From assembly GCA_903632075.3 (NCBI GenBank), contig CAHIKZ030001780.1:653501-717500 (forward strand): a DNA stretch of 64,000 bases. Reading direction: 5' to 3'. The position numbers were made by a program, and so were the translations under genes. Below the pieces are notes generated by a model. It worked only from the letters and a program-made list of their open reading frames with translations. It was not told where the DNA came from and made no database searches. The stretch is from Acanthosepion pharaonis (lineage: Eukaryota; Mollusca; Cephalopoda; Sepiida; Sepiidae). Positions 12,250 to 21,741 of the stretch are shown here, piece by piece (position 1 is the first letter of the stretch; each line of letters opens with the position of its first letter).

Positions 12250-13152
12250 TTTTTCCATGTTCGAGTATTAAACAAAATGTAAACAGTGCTCGACTTATAG
12301 GAGGAAATATCAATATGAAATGAGATCGAATCAATTTTTTTTTTCACAGGTTTTTAGTAAAATATTCCCGTTTCTTTATCTGTAGTTAGACAGCTAAATC
12401 TACAGGCTTTAAGATTTTTAGGTTGAAACATTTGCCAAATAGCCTCGCATCATTCACCGCTTGACTCTATCACTAAAGCCAATCGTGCAAATACATTGTT
12501 AAGCTGCTGTTGGGCATTTTTCTATTGGTTTTATGACGAGATTTGTTGCAACACCAATGAAAAATGTCAAAATGACAGTGTTTACAAAGTGAAATCGGCA
12601 CATATAAAGACTGGTTAGCTATTGACACTTTTGACAAAGTGATAAATTAGGCCATGTCCTTGTATAAAGAACATCGGAAGAGAAGAATTGAGAGTTGCCC
12701 ATCACGACCAGTCCACAAAAAGTGGATCGGACATTTGTTTGAACAAAGGTTGGTTATCAAAGGTGGTCATTATCCGGACACATTTTATGGCTTCAAACAA
12801 GCGCAGTATTTTAATACCTAAAATTTTACAAGTACATCGCTAAACTGGTTAAAAGAATGCTATACAGAAACATGATGCAATTAAAGGAATTTTGCATTGT
12901 ACGATATTAAAAACGTTCATTCTACCAAGAAAATATTTTTCATTTACAACCGTTTATTTTATTTACATTTAGAATTAGGGGGCGTGTCCTTTGTTGTGTT
13001 CTTCAAAGCATTAATTTATATCATCAGTCTCTTTACTAAAATGCTTAGAATTCCAAAGTTTACAATTAAAATATTTTCGGACGTTTTGTGTTATTCTGGA
13101 TAATAACATATATTTGGTGAAAAATAAGTTATAATTGTGGATAAAGAATTTC

Positions 13153-13157
<5 letters not shown>
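12250..13157. other. unassigned sequence
   Basis: No domain or repeat recognised; short frames only. Part may be PLE 5' untranslated DNA. Confidence 0.35.

Positions 13158-13223
<66 letters not shown>
13158..13223. repeat. (AT)n(GT)n microsatellite
   Basis: Uninterrupted AT followed by GT dinucleotides. Confidence 0.95.
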
Positions 13224-13228
<5 letters not shown>

Positions 13229-13281
13229 TCTAAAGACGTAATGGATTTATTTTTTATTCCAACATTACATCAAATGTTGTA

Positions 13282-13595
13282 GAGGACACTCGTATATGAA
13301 ATAGACTCCCCATTTTGATTTATTACACAATGTGTATTACGTCTGTTGGCATGCGCATACGAGAAATCTTAGTAAAGAAAATGTGTTCTCTGAAAAAAGG
13401 ATTGAACCAGCGTCTCCTTTCTAAAGTCCGCTGGATCAAACGGCGATTTCCTTAAAAAGGGGGTACACGGGTTCGATCTCAGTCGAAAAAAAAAACGCTT
13501 TCTTTATCATGATTTCTTGAATGCGCTAACCGATAGATGTAATATACACTGTTTAATAAATAAAAATGGAGAGTCTATTTAAAATACGAAGTGTC

Positions 13596-13600
<5 letters not shown>
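13282..13600. mobile_element. foldback (MITE-like) element with ~100-bp inverted arms
   Basis: The left arm (13282-13385) starts GAGGACACTCGTATATGAAA; the reverse complement of the right arm (13497-13600) starts GAGGACACTTCGTATTTTAA. They stay aligned through AATAGACTC(C/T)CCATTTT, GTGTATTAC/GTATATTAC and GCGCAT. The roughly 110-bp centre contains GGGTTCGATCTC, a B-box-like word. No ORF. A partial arm-like word (ACAGTGTATATTACATCTATC, last base excepted) recurs near 40358, so this is a family. Confidence 0.7.

Positions 13601-13660
<60 letters not shown>
13598..13660. repeat. (CT)n(AT)n microsatellite
   Basis: CT then TA dinucleotides between the foldback element and the Gypsy LTR. Confidence 0.95.
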
Positions 13661-13664
<4 letters not shown>

Positions 13665-14420
13665 TGTGACCAAGTTAAATGGTTAAGAAATAACGAAACA
13701 ACAGATTGCAGATAAATCGTGTATTGAACAGTAAATACAACAGAAGTGAGTTACACGACTTAGGAATATGTGTCGGTTGACCAGCGTTCAATCTATATCA
13801 TTGTTAATATTTAACAGCCACTCCCCATGGGGGATGTATGTGGCACAAGGCCGAGTTTACCGTGGGTTCTCCGAGTCCGTAGGCTCGGCCAAAAATATCC
13901 CCTTCGAAACCGTATAAACTGGTTCAGGACCTGTCTACCTCCCCGGACGAAACTTTGCCCTTCGGCAAAGCCTCGTCCGGGTTCCTCTTTGCTCAAGGCA
14001 GAGAGTTCGACAGTTGAACAGGATATGGCACTGTTCACCTGAGGCTTACTTTCCTACTAACTTTATAGTAAGTGGAAGACTCCACAATAGAATCATTAAA
14101 GGGAGGACACCACAGCACACCACTTTTCAACCTGACACCGTATGGAGTCTCTTTTTTATAATAACCACACAATACTTTATTTAAAAAATCAAAAAAAAAA
14201 AAATCAGCAACAACCACTTTGCAAAAAAAAGCTATATACACGAATTACGTTCACAATATTTTTTTAGATTTACGATACGCATTTCACGTGTTGACAATAG
14301 TCTCTATTCATTATTCCTAAATAATGAAAAAAATTGGTTAAGTTTTACTGGTAAATTATAATGTTAATAATTTCCAATACGCCAATGAGTATTGTGCTTT
14401 TCTGATAGTTCAAAGTTCAT
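13665..14420 (-). repeat. 3' LTR of the minus-strand Gypsy (contains an insert)
   Basis: It starts in window coordinates with TGTGACCAAGTTAAATGG, matching TGTGACCAATTAAATGG of the right LTR at 19781. Similarity runs to about 14117 (GGGAGGACACCAC). The inner edge is uncertain: a minus-strand purine run near 14425-14465 is a plausible polypurine tract, which would put the LTR edge near 14420. The match is interrupted at 13806-14035. Confidence 0.65.
13806..14035. mobile_element. 230-bp GC-rich insert within the LTR
   Basis: Absent from the other LTR of this element, which reads straight through. Flanks look like a 7-8 bp target duplication (TCATTGTT at 13798-13805, GCACTGTT at 14028-14035). 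It is far more GC-rich than its surroundings and holds a strong hairpin: CCCGGACGA pairs with TCGTCCGGG, and inside that CTTTGCC pairs with GGCAAAG. One end carries TGTGGCACAAGGCCGAG, shared with the SINE at 20995-21118. Short open frames on both strands are not convincing genes. Deletion from the other LTR between short repeats is the alternative. Confidence 0.55.
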
Positions 14421-14559
14421 AAGTGAGGAGAAGGTTTTTTTTTCTCATTTTTTTTCCTTTTTCTGTAGTCATGGTATGAAAAGAAAAATGTTCAATATTT
14501 ATTTCTTTTCAGGTTAACTTCTAAAGGTTCCGTAAACTTACTTTTTCTTTTGGGCCTTC

Positions 14560-15500
14560 TGAGCTATGGTACCAATTGCGGTATTGGAACCTCAAACCTG
14601 TCAAAGACGACATCCATGGTGTCATCTTCTATGAGATCCCTGTCGACTACTCTTTCATACCAACTTCTGATTTGGTTTACATGACATTTTTGTATGAACT
14701 TCGGTCCCTCATGTTACCAATTTGCCTGTCTATTGTTCCTCTCTCTCCCAGTGAGCTTTGTTATTCCCAAATACACGAAAATAAAACCTTTTCACTTTTA
14801 AGCACTTTATTCTTATTGCCCGATTTTGTTTCATTTGGAAGGAATTTTTCAAATACCGATTAGCTGGCGTCTTGGCAGATGAAGCACTACTATTAGGAGT
14901 TAGCCGATAGACCTGCAAAAACTGTTGTATAGCTGTATCGGTGGGAGTACCTCTCGCCTTCCTCAGTGCTCTCTTAAACGTATCCATAAAACGCCATTAC
15001 TTCTTGGGTGATATGGCGCCTTGATAACATGTTCGATCAGGAATGACTGACAAAACTCCTTAAATTCACACGATCTAAACTGTGTGCCATTGTCTGTTAC
15101 AATGCAGTTAAAGACTCCGAAACGGGCAAATAGCTCGTGTAAAAACTTGACTGTCACTTCTGCGGTCGGCTTCTTGCATTTCAATAATTCTGGCCACTTG
15201 GAATGACTGTGAACTACTACAAGGTAGTAAAATCCATCAAGTGGGCCAGAAAAATCAATGTGGATCCGCGACCACGGACGGTCGGTTTTTTTATCGGGGG
15301 TGCTTTAGCAGCCAAAGCACATCCTTTGCACGATCTTGCCGTGTTTTCAATATACTAGTCCATGTTGGTCCAGTAGACATAACTCCTCATCAGACTCTTC
15401 ATCAGTGAAGTCCCCGGATGGCCAACATGGAATTACTTTAGTGTTCTATTCTCTAAGTGTAGATTGGATTACTACTCGGTCTCCATACATTAATATGTCG
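14560..15500 (-). pseudogene. Gypsy integrase, broken
   Basis: The minus-strand frame 15184-14963 carries VTDNGTQF, with the second catalytic Asp, and PYHPRSNG. At that point about 10 bp are missing relative to the plus-strand copy, removing the catalytic Glu and shifting the frame. The next frame (14987-14730) continues with the region after the deletion, and a C-terminal stretch (VFDRFEVPIPQLVP) lies near 14600. The zinc-binding N-terminus upstream is heavily decayed. Confidence 0.75.
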
Positions 15501-15575
15501 TTACAGATTGAGTAAACTTCTTAAATACCCTGGTTTACTTTGTTTTTTTAATTTGTATTTCTTTCCTTTATGAAG

Positions 15576-15980
15576 TCATCCTCGGACGCTTTGTCTATTA
15601 TTTCGTTGATTATAACAAGAAGGAAGCTCCCTGACAGTATTTTGCACAAAGGTACTTTTTACGTCAACCTCTGTTCTTATGGCAGCAATGATTGTGTCTT
15701 CCAGCGATTCAGCATATTTAGGTATCAATCTCGATAACCCGTCTGCATGAGAGACTTTAGTGGATGGGAGAAATTTTGTAATTATAATTGAGGAGAATGG
15801 TTGCCCATCTTTGCAATCTATTAGCCGTATGTGTTGGCAGACCCTTTTAGATCCAAAGATAGTAAGGAGTGGACGATGGTCTGTCTGCAACACAAAGTGC
15901 CTTCCATGTATAAATCTATGGAATTTAGTTACCACAAAAATGATTCCTAAGGCTTCCTTTTCTATTTGCGAGTAACTACA
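15576..15980 (-). pseudogene. Gypsy RNase H domain
   Basis: 119 residues with FHRFIHGRHF, LQTDHRPLLTIFG and HADGLSRLIP, matching block for block the RNase H and connection region of the plus-strand copy. The N-terminal catalytic part (15980-16060) is out of frame. Confidence 0.8.
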
Positions 15981-16087
15981 ATGGCTACAATGATGTCAGG
16001 GTTTGGATCGTAATGAGTCAGGAACAGATCTGATGTAAGGACTTCCTTTATTTTCTCAAATGCTTCCTGGCATTCGGTTGTCCATCT

Positions 16088-16600
16088 CTACTCTTTATCT
16101 TTTACGGCAACACCTAAACAACTTTGAAGAGCCAACATATTTTCTGATGCTGGTATATTCTTTATTCCCGTTGCCCTATCTAGGACGAGACGTCTTCCGT
16201 ATTTGTCAATTATTTGCCCCAAGTACTTGTTTCTCTCGAAGAAAAACTTATACTTCGCGTCCTTTAATTTGAATCCATAATCCTGGATTCTCCTGAAAAC
16301 CTTCCAAACGTGCAATTTTTGTTCCTTGATGCTCTCACTTTTCATAAGGACGTCATCGAGATAAGCCACCGCAAAATCCAGAACATTTAACATCGTGTCC
16401 ATGACCTGTTGAAAAATGGAAGGGGTGTTTATACAAAGGAGCTTCGAGCATTTCTCGTCCACAGGCATTTGTAGATAAGTGTCGCTTAATTCAATTTTAG
16501 AGAAAAATTTCCCTCCATTGAACTTAGCGAATATCTCCTCTGGACTTGGAAGGGGATAATGGTGATCATTTAGGGCGCTGTTTAGCCCCGTAGAGAAATC
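16088..16600 (-). pseudogene. Gypsy reverse transcriptase, distal part
   Basis: Contains DHHYPLPSPEEIF near 16560 and, in the frame 16468-16088, AYLDDV, the catalytic YxDD box, then KYLGQIID. The motif-A Asp of the plus copy is changed here (KIELSD). The upstream RT part lies across the nested PLE at 17770-18020. Confidence 0.8.
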
Positions 16601-16615
16601 AGCACATTCTTTCTT

Positions 16616-17720
16616 TATTTACATTATTTGGACTATTGTCCTCATCTTTGTCGCCATATTTACTCATCCCTAGAAGAACGGACCAGTATTCCAATAGATA
16701 ATCTGATGGAAATGTTGACTTTCTGTACACAAACAACACACTTCGGAATGGGATCACACATATATCGACAGGATGAGGGCTCGGCAATGGGCTCACCATT
16801 ATCACCAGCAATGACGAATATATACATGGAATATTTTGAGGAAATAGCACTAGAATCTATATCTCTAAAGCTAACTATATGGTTAAGGTACGTAAATGAC
16901 ACCTTCATACTCTGACCACACCAGGAAGATGTTCGGGTTCTACTGGACAATGTGAACTCAATAAGACCTTCGATACAGTTCACGATGGAGAAAGAGAGTA
17001 ACAACACACTCCCATTCCTGGATGTTCTAATATCTCAAACAGAGCATGGGTTCAAGACATCCATATACCATAAACTGACATTCACCGGACAGTACCCCAA
17101 TTTCAAATCCTACCATCCATACAGCGTAAAGAAAGGGATCGTCCCCTGCTTACAACACCGAGCAAAAGTCATAAGTGGCGACCCAGAGACATTAGATAAA
17201 GAATTGGTCAGTAACGTAACAACTACCCTGGGTACATGGCAGCAGCCCCCCGCCCCCAAACTGGGATATGCTAGGCCACAAAATCTCCTGAGCCGACCAA
17301 GCATAGAAAAGTTGCAATATGAGATCTGGTAAAAGCATGAAATGATAACAGCAAAAATTGCAATCTGAGCATTGGTAAAAATGGTTGCTGAAGACATTAG
17401 GTTTATAATACCCAGATGTCCTCACGGCACAGTGGATAAAGGCGTTGGTTAGATCCAGTGACAGGACCCAAAAAGTGTGAGTTCAATACCCGGCTAAGGC
17501 AGTGGAGAACTTTCAGAGGGAAATTAACAGGAGATAAGTGATAACTGACATCCATTAAATATGGCACGTGTAACTAGAACAGTCTACCCCAGTGAGCGAA
17601 ATAAAGGGTTCAGTTCGACATTCCAGCCACCTGAAGAAGGCCGGAGCGTACAACAGCTGAAACGTTGTAATAAATATGGCGACAAAGATGAGGACAATAG
17701 TCCGAATATTGTAAATAATA
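16616..17720 (+). mobile_element. PLE/SINE composite bounded by ~45-bp inverted repeats, nested in Gypsy RT
   Basis: The left end (16616-16663) and right end (17673-17720) are near-perfect inverted repeats; the left reads GGACTATTGTCCTCATCTTT, the right is its reverse complement. Between them are PLE reverse transcriptase coding (16628-17332), a tRNA-like head (about 17425-17490) and a tail (to 17720, with related sequence to about 17765). The Gypsy RT resumes on both sides; flanks ATGAAAGAAATTCG and ATAAAGAAAGAATG (minus strand) suggest a short target duplication. The 5' part of the PLE is missing. Confidence 0.75.
16628..17332 (+). pseudogene. Penelope-like reverse transcriptase fragment
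   Basis: The first frame (16628-16915) has GSAMGSPLSPAMTNIYME, a typical PLE RT block, and WLRYVNDTF, the YxDD box with its first Asp changed to Asn. The second frame (16952-17332) continues with NNTLPFLDVLI. A stop after FIL separates the two. No GIY-YIG domain follows; the tRNA-like head comes instead. Confidence 0.8.
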
Positions 17721-17765
17721 TACATAATACCTCATTTCAGAAATATAGACAGATACTGACGAATT
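17425..17765 (+). repeat. tRNA-headed SINE with PLE-type tail
   Basis: An A-box-like GGCACAGTGGATAAAGGCG and a B-box-like GTGAGTTCAATACC give a tRNA-like head. The body passes TAACTAGAACAGTC and GTTCAGTTCGACATTCCAGC, then CCTGAAGAAGGCCGGAG and GCTGAAACGTTGTAATAA. An almost identical head and body stand alone at 46912-47135 on the minus strand, so the unit is an independent SINE. Here it is fused to or inserted in the PLE 3' end. CTGAAGA (17631-17637) and GAAAC (17659-17663) resemble a hammerhead core, but stem II is poor. Confidence 0.65.
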
Positions 17766-17769
17766 TCTT

Positions 17770-18020
17770 TCATTTTCTTCTTTTTAATATAAACAGTGGG
17801 AGATGTTCATTCACTATATTCAACCTTTGCCAAAACTCCCATTTCCTCAATTTGATTCAATTCTTCGTCAATTTGATTTAACGAGGCAAATGGAGCGTTA
17901 CGTTTTTTTTAAAAAAACTGGGTCTAAGTCTGGCTTTAACTCAAACTTAGCAGACATTTTTGAGCATTTTCCTAGTCCTCCACTGAAAACATCGGGAAAT
18001 TTTCGACTTTTTGACATAAT
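17770..18020 (-). pseudogene. Gypsy RT, proximal part
   Basis: Minus-strand translation runs from the protease C-terminal region into an RT N-terminus ending in basic residues (ILKRRK) just before the nested element; the coding resumes beyond it as ADFSTGLNSALNDHHYPL. Multiple frame breaks. Confidence 0.6.
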
Positions 18021-18290
18021 GAGTTAATAGGCATATCCCAAAGTTGAAACTGTTCTAACCAAACAGTCCCGAACAGATTACCCGTATTCTTCATAATATA
18101 CGCCTTTAGTTTTAAAGTTTTACCTTTGAATGACATGTTCGTTATAAGTTCGCCCATAAACTTAATAGGGTCGCCAGTTACACTTTTAGCTATTCGGTTC
18201 GTTCTTAACAAAGTCGGCTCAACCAATTTTTTCCATGTTTAATAATTAATTATGGATAAGTCTGAACCCGAATCAAGCTGTAGCCGTATA
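17972..18290 (-). pseudogene. Gypsy aspartic protease
   Basis: On the minus strand near 18285-18245 the motif LQLDSGSDLSII shows the catalytic D-S-G of a retroelement aspartic protease. A break follows, then RIAKSVTGDPIKF and DMPINSLCQ, both also present in the plus-strand Gypsy protease. Confidence 0.75.
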
Positions 18291-18424
18291 TTTTTGTTAA
18301 ATATTTGCATTTCAACATATTTCCTGATGTTACGACTTTCTGGTTCATCAGACTTGGTAATTTTTACAAAACTTTTTTTGTCTTGTTCTTAATCCTGCAG
18401 TGGTTTGTGTCCCAATTTATCAGA

Positions 18425-19281
18425 TTAAAACATGTTTTTATCTTTAAAAGGACAATCTCTATACCCATGTAATTGACCACACCCGAAACATGGTCTTGAC
18501 GGCAAAGTAACTTTATTTGGTTGACCCTTTTTAATTTTTCTTTGGTGTATTTTTTTAATGTGAACCATGCCACTCTGTTCGACGTTTTTCGAATCCTCTC
18601 TGACTCTTCCGAAACGTTGGCAATCTTCGGTAACTTGCTGTAAAGTAACGTCGGGCTCGTTTTCAAGCTTGTCGAGTACCCTACGGCGTATTTTGGTGTC
18701 TTTCGCTGAAATCAAACCCTGGACGAAAATCAGGCATTTAAAATTATTGGCGCTTAACTCTGCCAATTTGAAGTCATCGCGAAAGTAGTTTAATCTTCGT
18801 CTTCTTTGCGGGTGAGATTCATGCATTTCCAACGCTTATGGAAATTTCAAGTCGCAGGGTTTCTTAGGCAAAATATAGTTAACAAATATAGTATATTCTG
18901 CTGCGCCTAATTTCCTATGGTCAACCCAACTTGCACAATCCGTACTTGTATAAGTTAACGTTTAAAGTACGAAGCGAATGTATTTTCTTCTTCAGGTGCA
19001 AACGTGAAGTTTTCAATAACACTCCATATAATATTTTGAGAGAACGCGTTTTCGCTGTCCTCTGGCCTTTTGATGGATATATTATACAAGTGCTTTTGCT
19101 CATTCTGTGTTTGACGGAGTATTTCTTCCAGTTTCTGTTGTCTAACCTGAGTTTCTAGGTGCAATTCCTCAAATTTCTTCTGGTTTTCTGCTTGTCTTTG
19201 ATGATATTTCTGTTCCAACAGTAGTTGTTGTTCCTGTTGGTGTCTTATTAACTCTAGCATTGTACTTTTAAATTCGTCCAT
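18425..19281 (-). pseudogene. Gypsy gag, broken
   Basis: The minus-strand start at 19281 (MDEFKSTMLEL) opens a Gln/Glu-rich, coiled-coil-like N-terminus. After a frameshift near 18955, capsid-like sequence (DDFKLAELSANNFKCLIF) and one zinc knuckle, CFGCGQLHGYRDC, occur in the frame ending at 18425. The plus-strand element has the same order. The second zinc knuckle is not in frame. Confidence 0.75.
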
Positions 19282-19691
19282 TTTACTGCGGTAGTACGTA
19301 AAATTAAGAAATAAGGGAGGGAATTTTTTTTCTCTTTACCAACAATAAGTTTATTTGACGATTCTTTTACTGAACAATTTAAAAGCGGGAGAGGAGTAAA
19401 TTTTTACTTTACCATATTAGCGAAAACAATAAGTCTGTTTGACTTGTACAGTTTTTTTACTGGGTTGTTGGAATGGAAAAATAACAAGGTTCACCAATCT
19501 TCTTCCCAACCACTGAATTGAACTTCTAGAAATCCTATTATTTAGCGGAGTTTCTTTTTTTCACAGACAGTTTTGTAATTAACACTGGATACCCTTTTGC
19601 CGTAGTGTTTTGTGCAGAATTCATTTCATAAGACTGGCAAAAAAAAAAAAAAACCGAAAAACTTTTATAATTTAACACGAAATCAGTTTCT

Positions 19692-19778
19692 TCGAGTCCT
19701 TCGTCGCCAAGATGTTGGGAACAAATTTTTTATGATTTAATGTCAAGTCCTTTTCCTCGAATCCTACGTCGCCAATAT
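19692..19778 (-). promoter_or_regulatory. two primer-binding-site-like modules in the Gypsy leader
   Basis: Read on the minus strand, right after the LTR end (GGTCACA) comes TTGGCGACGTAGGATTCGA (about 19775-19757). A second copy, TTGGCGACGAAGGACTCGA, follows at about 19710-19692, 65 bp further in. TGG plus an ATTCGA word fits pairing to a tRNA 3' end, but the spacing (9 nt between TGG and ATTCGA) is shorter than the 13 nt of a standard tRNA. Confidence 0.6.
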
Positions 19779-19780
19779 GT

Positions 19781-19999
19781 TGTGACCAATTAAATGGTTA
19801 AGAAATAATAAAACAAGAGGTTGCAGATAAATCGTGTATTGAGTAGTAAATATAACAGAAGAGTGTTACACAACTTGGGAGCGTGTCTAGGTTGACCAGT
19901 TTTCAGTCTGTATCACTGTTGCCCCCGAGGCTTACTTTCCTAATAATTTTATAGTAAGTGGAAGAGTCTACAATAGACTCATTAGAGGGAGGACACCAC
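19781..19999 (-). repeat. 5' LTR of the minus-strand Gypsy, truncated
   Basis: Matches 13665-14117 after removal of the 230-bp insert, ending at GAGGGAGGACACCACG where an (AT)n run begins. The outer part is missing, probably lost or replaced at the microsatellite. Confidence 0.8.
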
Positions 20000-20029
20000 G
20001 ATATATATATATATATATATATATATACC

Positions 20030-20440
20030 TCCGTTCGGCTTGGATTGAGGAATCGGAGATCGAGTTCGAATTCCAGTCGAATCCATTACTTACGTACTAT
20101 TACCCTTGGGAAAGGTATGAATCTTCTTCTCCCTCCAGCTGTGGGTAAATAGCAAGACAGATTTGGTTCTATATCCTTGGATGGCAATTGGTCTAAAAGA
20201 TGGACAACTCTGAATTCAAAAGCTGCGGAGGGACTTTTGGGAACCTTGTGGCACACAGTGCACCATGTCCCTGTAATCAGCTCTTCAAAAAGTGTGGTTG
20301 GATCTGCACAAAACCTTCACCACTATAATCATGTGTGCAGGTTGTCTGGATGTCCGTTCCTAAGACCTGATGTGCCTGACCCTCATACGTCATAAATGAG
20401 TCCCCGATAGGCGTAGGTCAATAACCCGCGTTGGTCAACG
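20030..20440 (+). repeat. tRNA-headed SINE, family 2
   Basis: The tRNA-like head has GAGTTCGAATTCCAG (B box); the body passes GTGGGTAAATAGCAAGACAG and ACTCTGAATTCAAAAGC, then TTTTGGGAACC. Same order as 4500-4915. It is flanked by (AT)n runs at 20001-20028 and 20461-20495. Confidence 0.7.
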
Positions 20441-20458
20441 CCGAGACACCACACACAC

Positions 20459-20502
<44 letters not shown>

Positions 20503-20524
20503 GCACCGTGTGCTGAACGTATTT

Positions 20525-20796
20525 TGAATAAATAAACATTACAATATCTCTAGATACATAAAAAAAAATCCACACATTCAGTTAAAAATAAACTGATAAA
20601 TTCATCCTTGATAATTGCTACAAGAATAGCCGAAAGCGCTTGGATATGCACAACATTTGGACAATTTTTACACACTTTGTGTCCAGTAAAGAAAACACTT
20701 ATACGAGAAATTAAATAAAAAGCTTAATCGCATTACCTTGCCTGTCGTCTTGAATGAAACTGTATAAAAAAGGTATTGATTGCTGCACAAATACAA

Positions 20797-20800
<4 letters not shown>
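20525..20800 (+). repeat. PLE-linked repeat arm with decayed hammerhead-like core
   Basis: Homologous to each arm of the foldback repeat at 6776-7250. It contains TTGATAA (20608-20614), GCTA/TAGC (20617-20620 with 20627-20630) and CGAAAGC (20631-20637), in hammerhead order but with a mutated core. It ends near (TA)n at 20802-20835. Confidence 0.55.
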
Positions 20801-20838
<38 letters not shown>

Positions 20839-20994
20839 GCAGATTCTTGTGCCTTCCAGATTGACAGTGGTGTAATTCAAAAACATGCTTTGGTTGCGAT
20901 TTACAGAGACCACTCCATGCGCCATCTTGAAAAAGCAGAAGTCAAGTTACTGATTTTTTTTTAATTTAATCTTATAGTGATTTTCCATGCGTAT

Positions 20995-21118
20995 CTTGGA
21001 TGTGGCACAAGGCCGAAAGTAAGGGGCACCCAATAAGGATTGAACTCACTACTCAGTCGTAATTGTTCTAGCGAGACATGTTTGCTAGCCATTACACTAC
21101 CACGAGGTCCCATTTAAA
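20995..21118 (-). repeat. tRNA-derived SINE, family 3
   Basis: On the minus strand a promoter-like pair is visible: TGGTAGTGTAATGG (A box) and GTGAGTTCAATCC (B box), then a short tail ending in CGGCCTTGTGCCACAT. The same unit recurs singly near 59832-59942 and 60890-61020, and in a tandem array at 57.5-58.34 kb. Confidence 0.65.
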
Positions 21119-21559
21119 CCGATCTTATAATCCTATACTTTATCTGACACTTTGAGTACTTACTATTATATACTACTACTACTACTAATAATAATAATAA
21201 TAACCAGAACAACAACCAAATATAAATGAATTCTATTATATTCAAGTAGACCCTATAGAGTTGGTATTAAAATAAAAAAAAAAAGAAATCTTCCGGTCAA
21301 GACAAGCATCCCACCACCACCACCACGATGACTGGTTGGGAGGATAGGCAGCTCGAGCCTTCTTTCCTTCTTTCCTTATTTTTTATTTGGTGTGAGGGGC
21401 TTGTTGGTTTTACATTTTACTTTAAAGAAAAAAAGAGAAATGCCCACATTTTAACTGCGTTCTCATAATCCTTAATCAGTCTCCACCAAATAAAACATCA
21501 TTAAATGCTGCAACACCAATCAATCAACATTCCATTAATAAACACGTCAGTACGTAAGT

Positions 21560-21604
<45 letters not shown>

Positions 21605-21708
21605 TAGATAGATATTTATGTATACACGTCCAAGCAAAGGTAGGAAAACATTGGAAAAAAATGAAAGACATGTTAGATTAAAACAAACCTTACCTTCGAC
21701 GGGGATTG

Positions 21709-21741
<33 letters not shown>

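Larger units (their letters stand above)
9310..12250 (-). mobile_element. Penelope-like retroelement, decayed, with C-terminal GIY-YIG
   Basis: Read on the minus strand the order is N-terminal region (12142-11849), reverse transcriptase (11620-11240), a decayed linker, a GIY-YIG nuclease-like domain (10597-10265), then a non-coding 3' part that includes a hammerhead-like fold (9492-9434). RT followed by GIY-YIG is the architecture of Penelope-like elements. Stops and frameshifts split the single large ORF expected. The related plus-strand copy at 47.13-48.15 kb confirms the family. The left limit is set by an (AT)n microsatellite; the right limit is approximate. Confidence 0.75.
13665..19999 (-). 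mobile_element. Ty3/Gypsy LTR retrotransposon, minus strand, with nested insertions
   Basis: Two same-orientation LTR segments bracket minus-strand gag (19281-18425), protease (18290-17972), RT (18020-17770 and 16600-16088), RNase H (15980-15576) and integrase (15500-14560). Zinc-knuckle and pol similarity to the plus-strand copy at 48.15-53.26 kb puts both in one lineage. Frameshifts and stops interrupt every domain. A PLE/SINE composite splits the RT, a 230-bp insert splits the left LTR, and the right LTR is cut off at an (AT)n run. Clearly immobile. Confidence 0.85.

Noticed and set aside
17631..17670. Confident hammerhead call in the PLE/SINE tail
   Set aside because: CTGAAGA and GAAAC are present but stem II pairs poorly and stem I is not evident; mentioned only as a resemblance.
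21040..21118. Genuine tRNA gene from A/B-box words
   Set aside because: No cloverleaf or acceptor stem could be formed; the unit recurs as a SINE.
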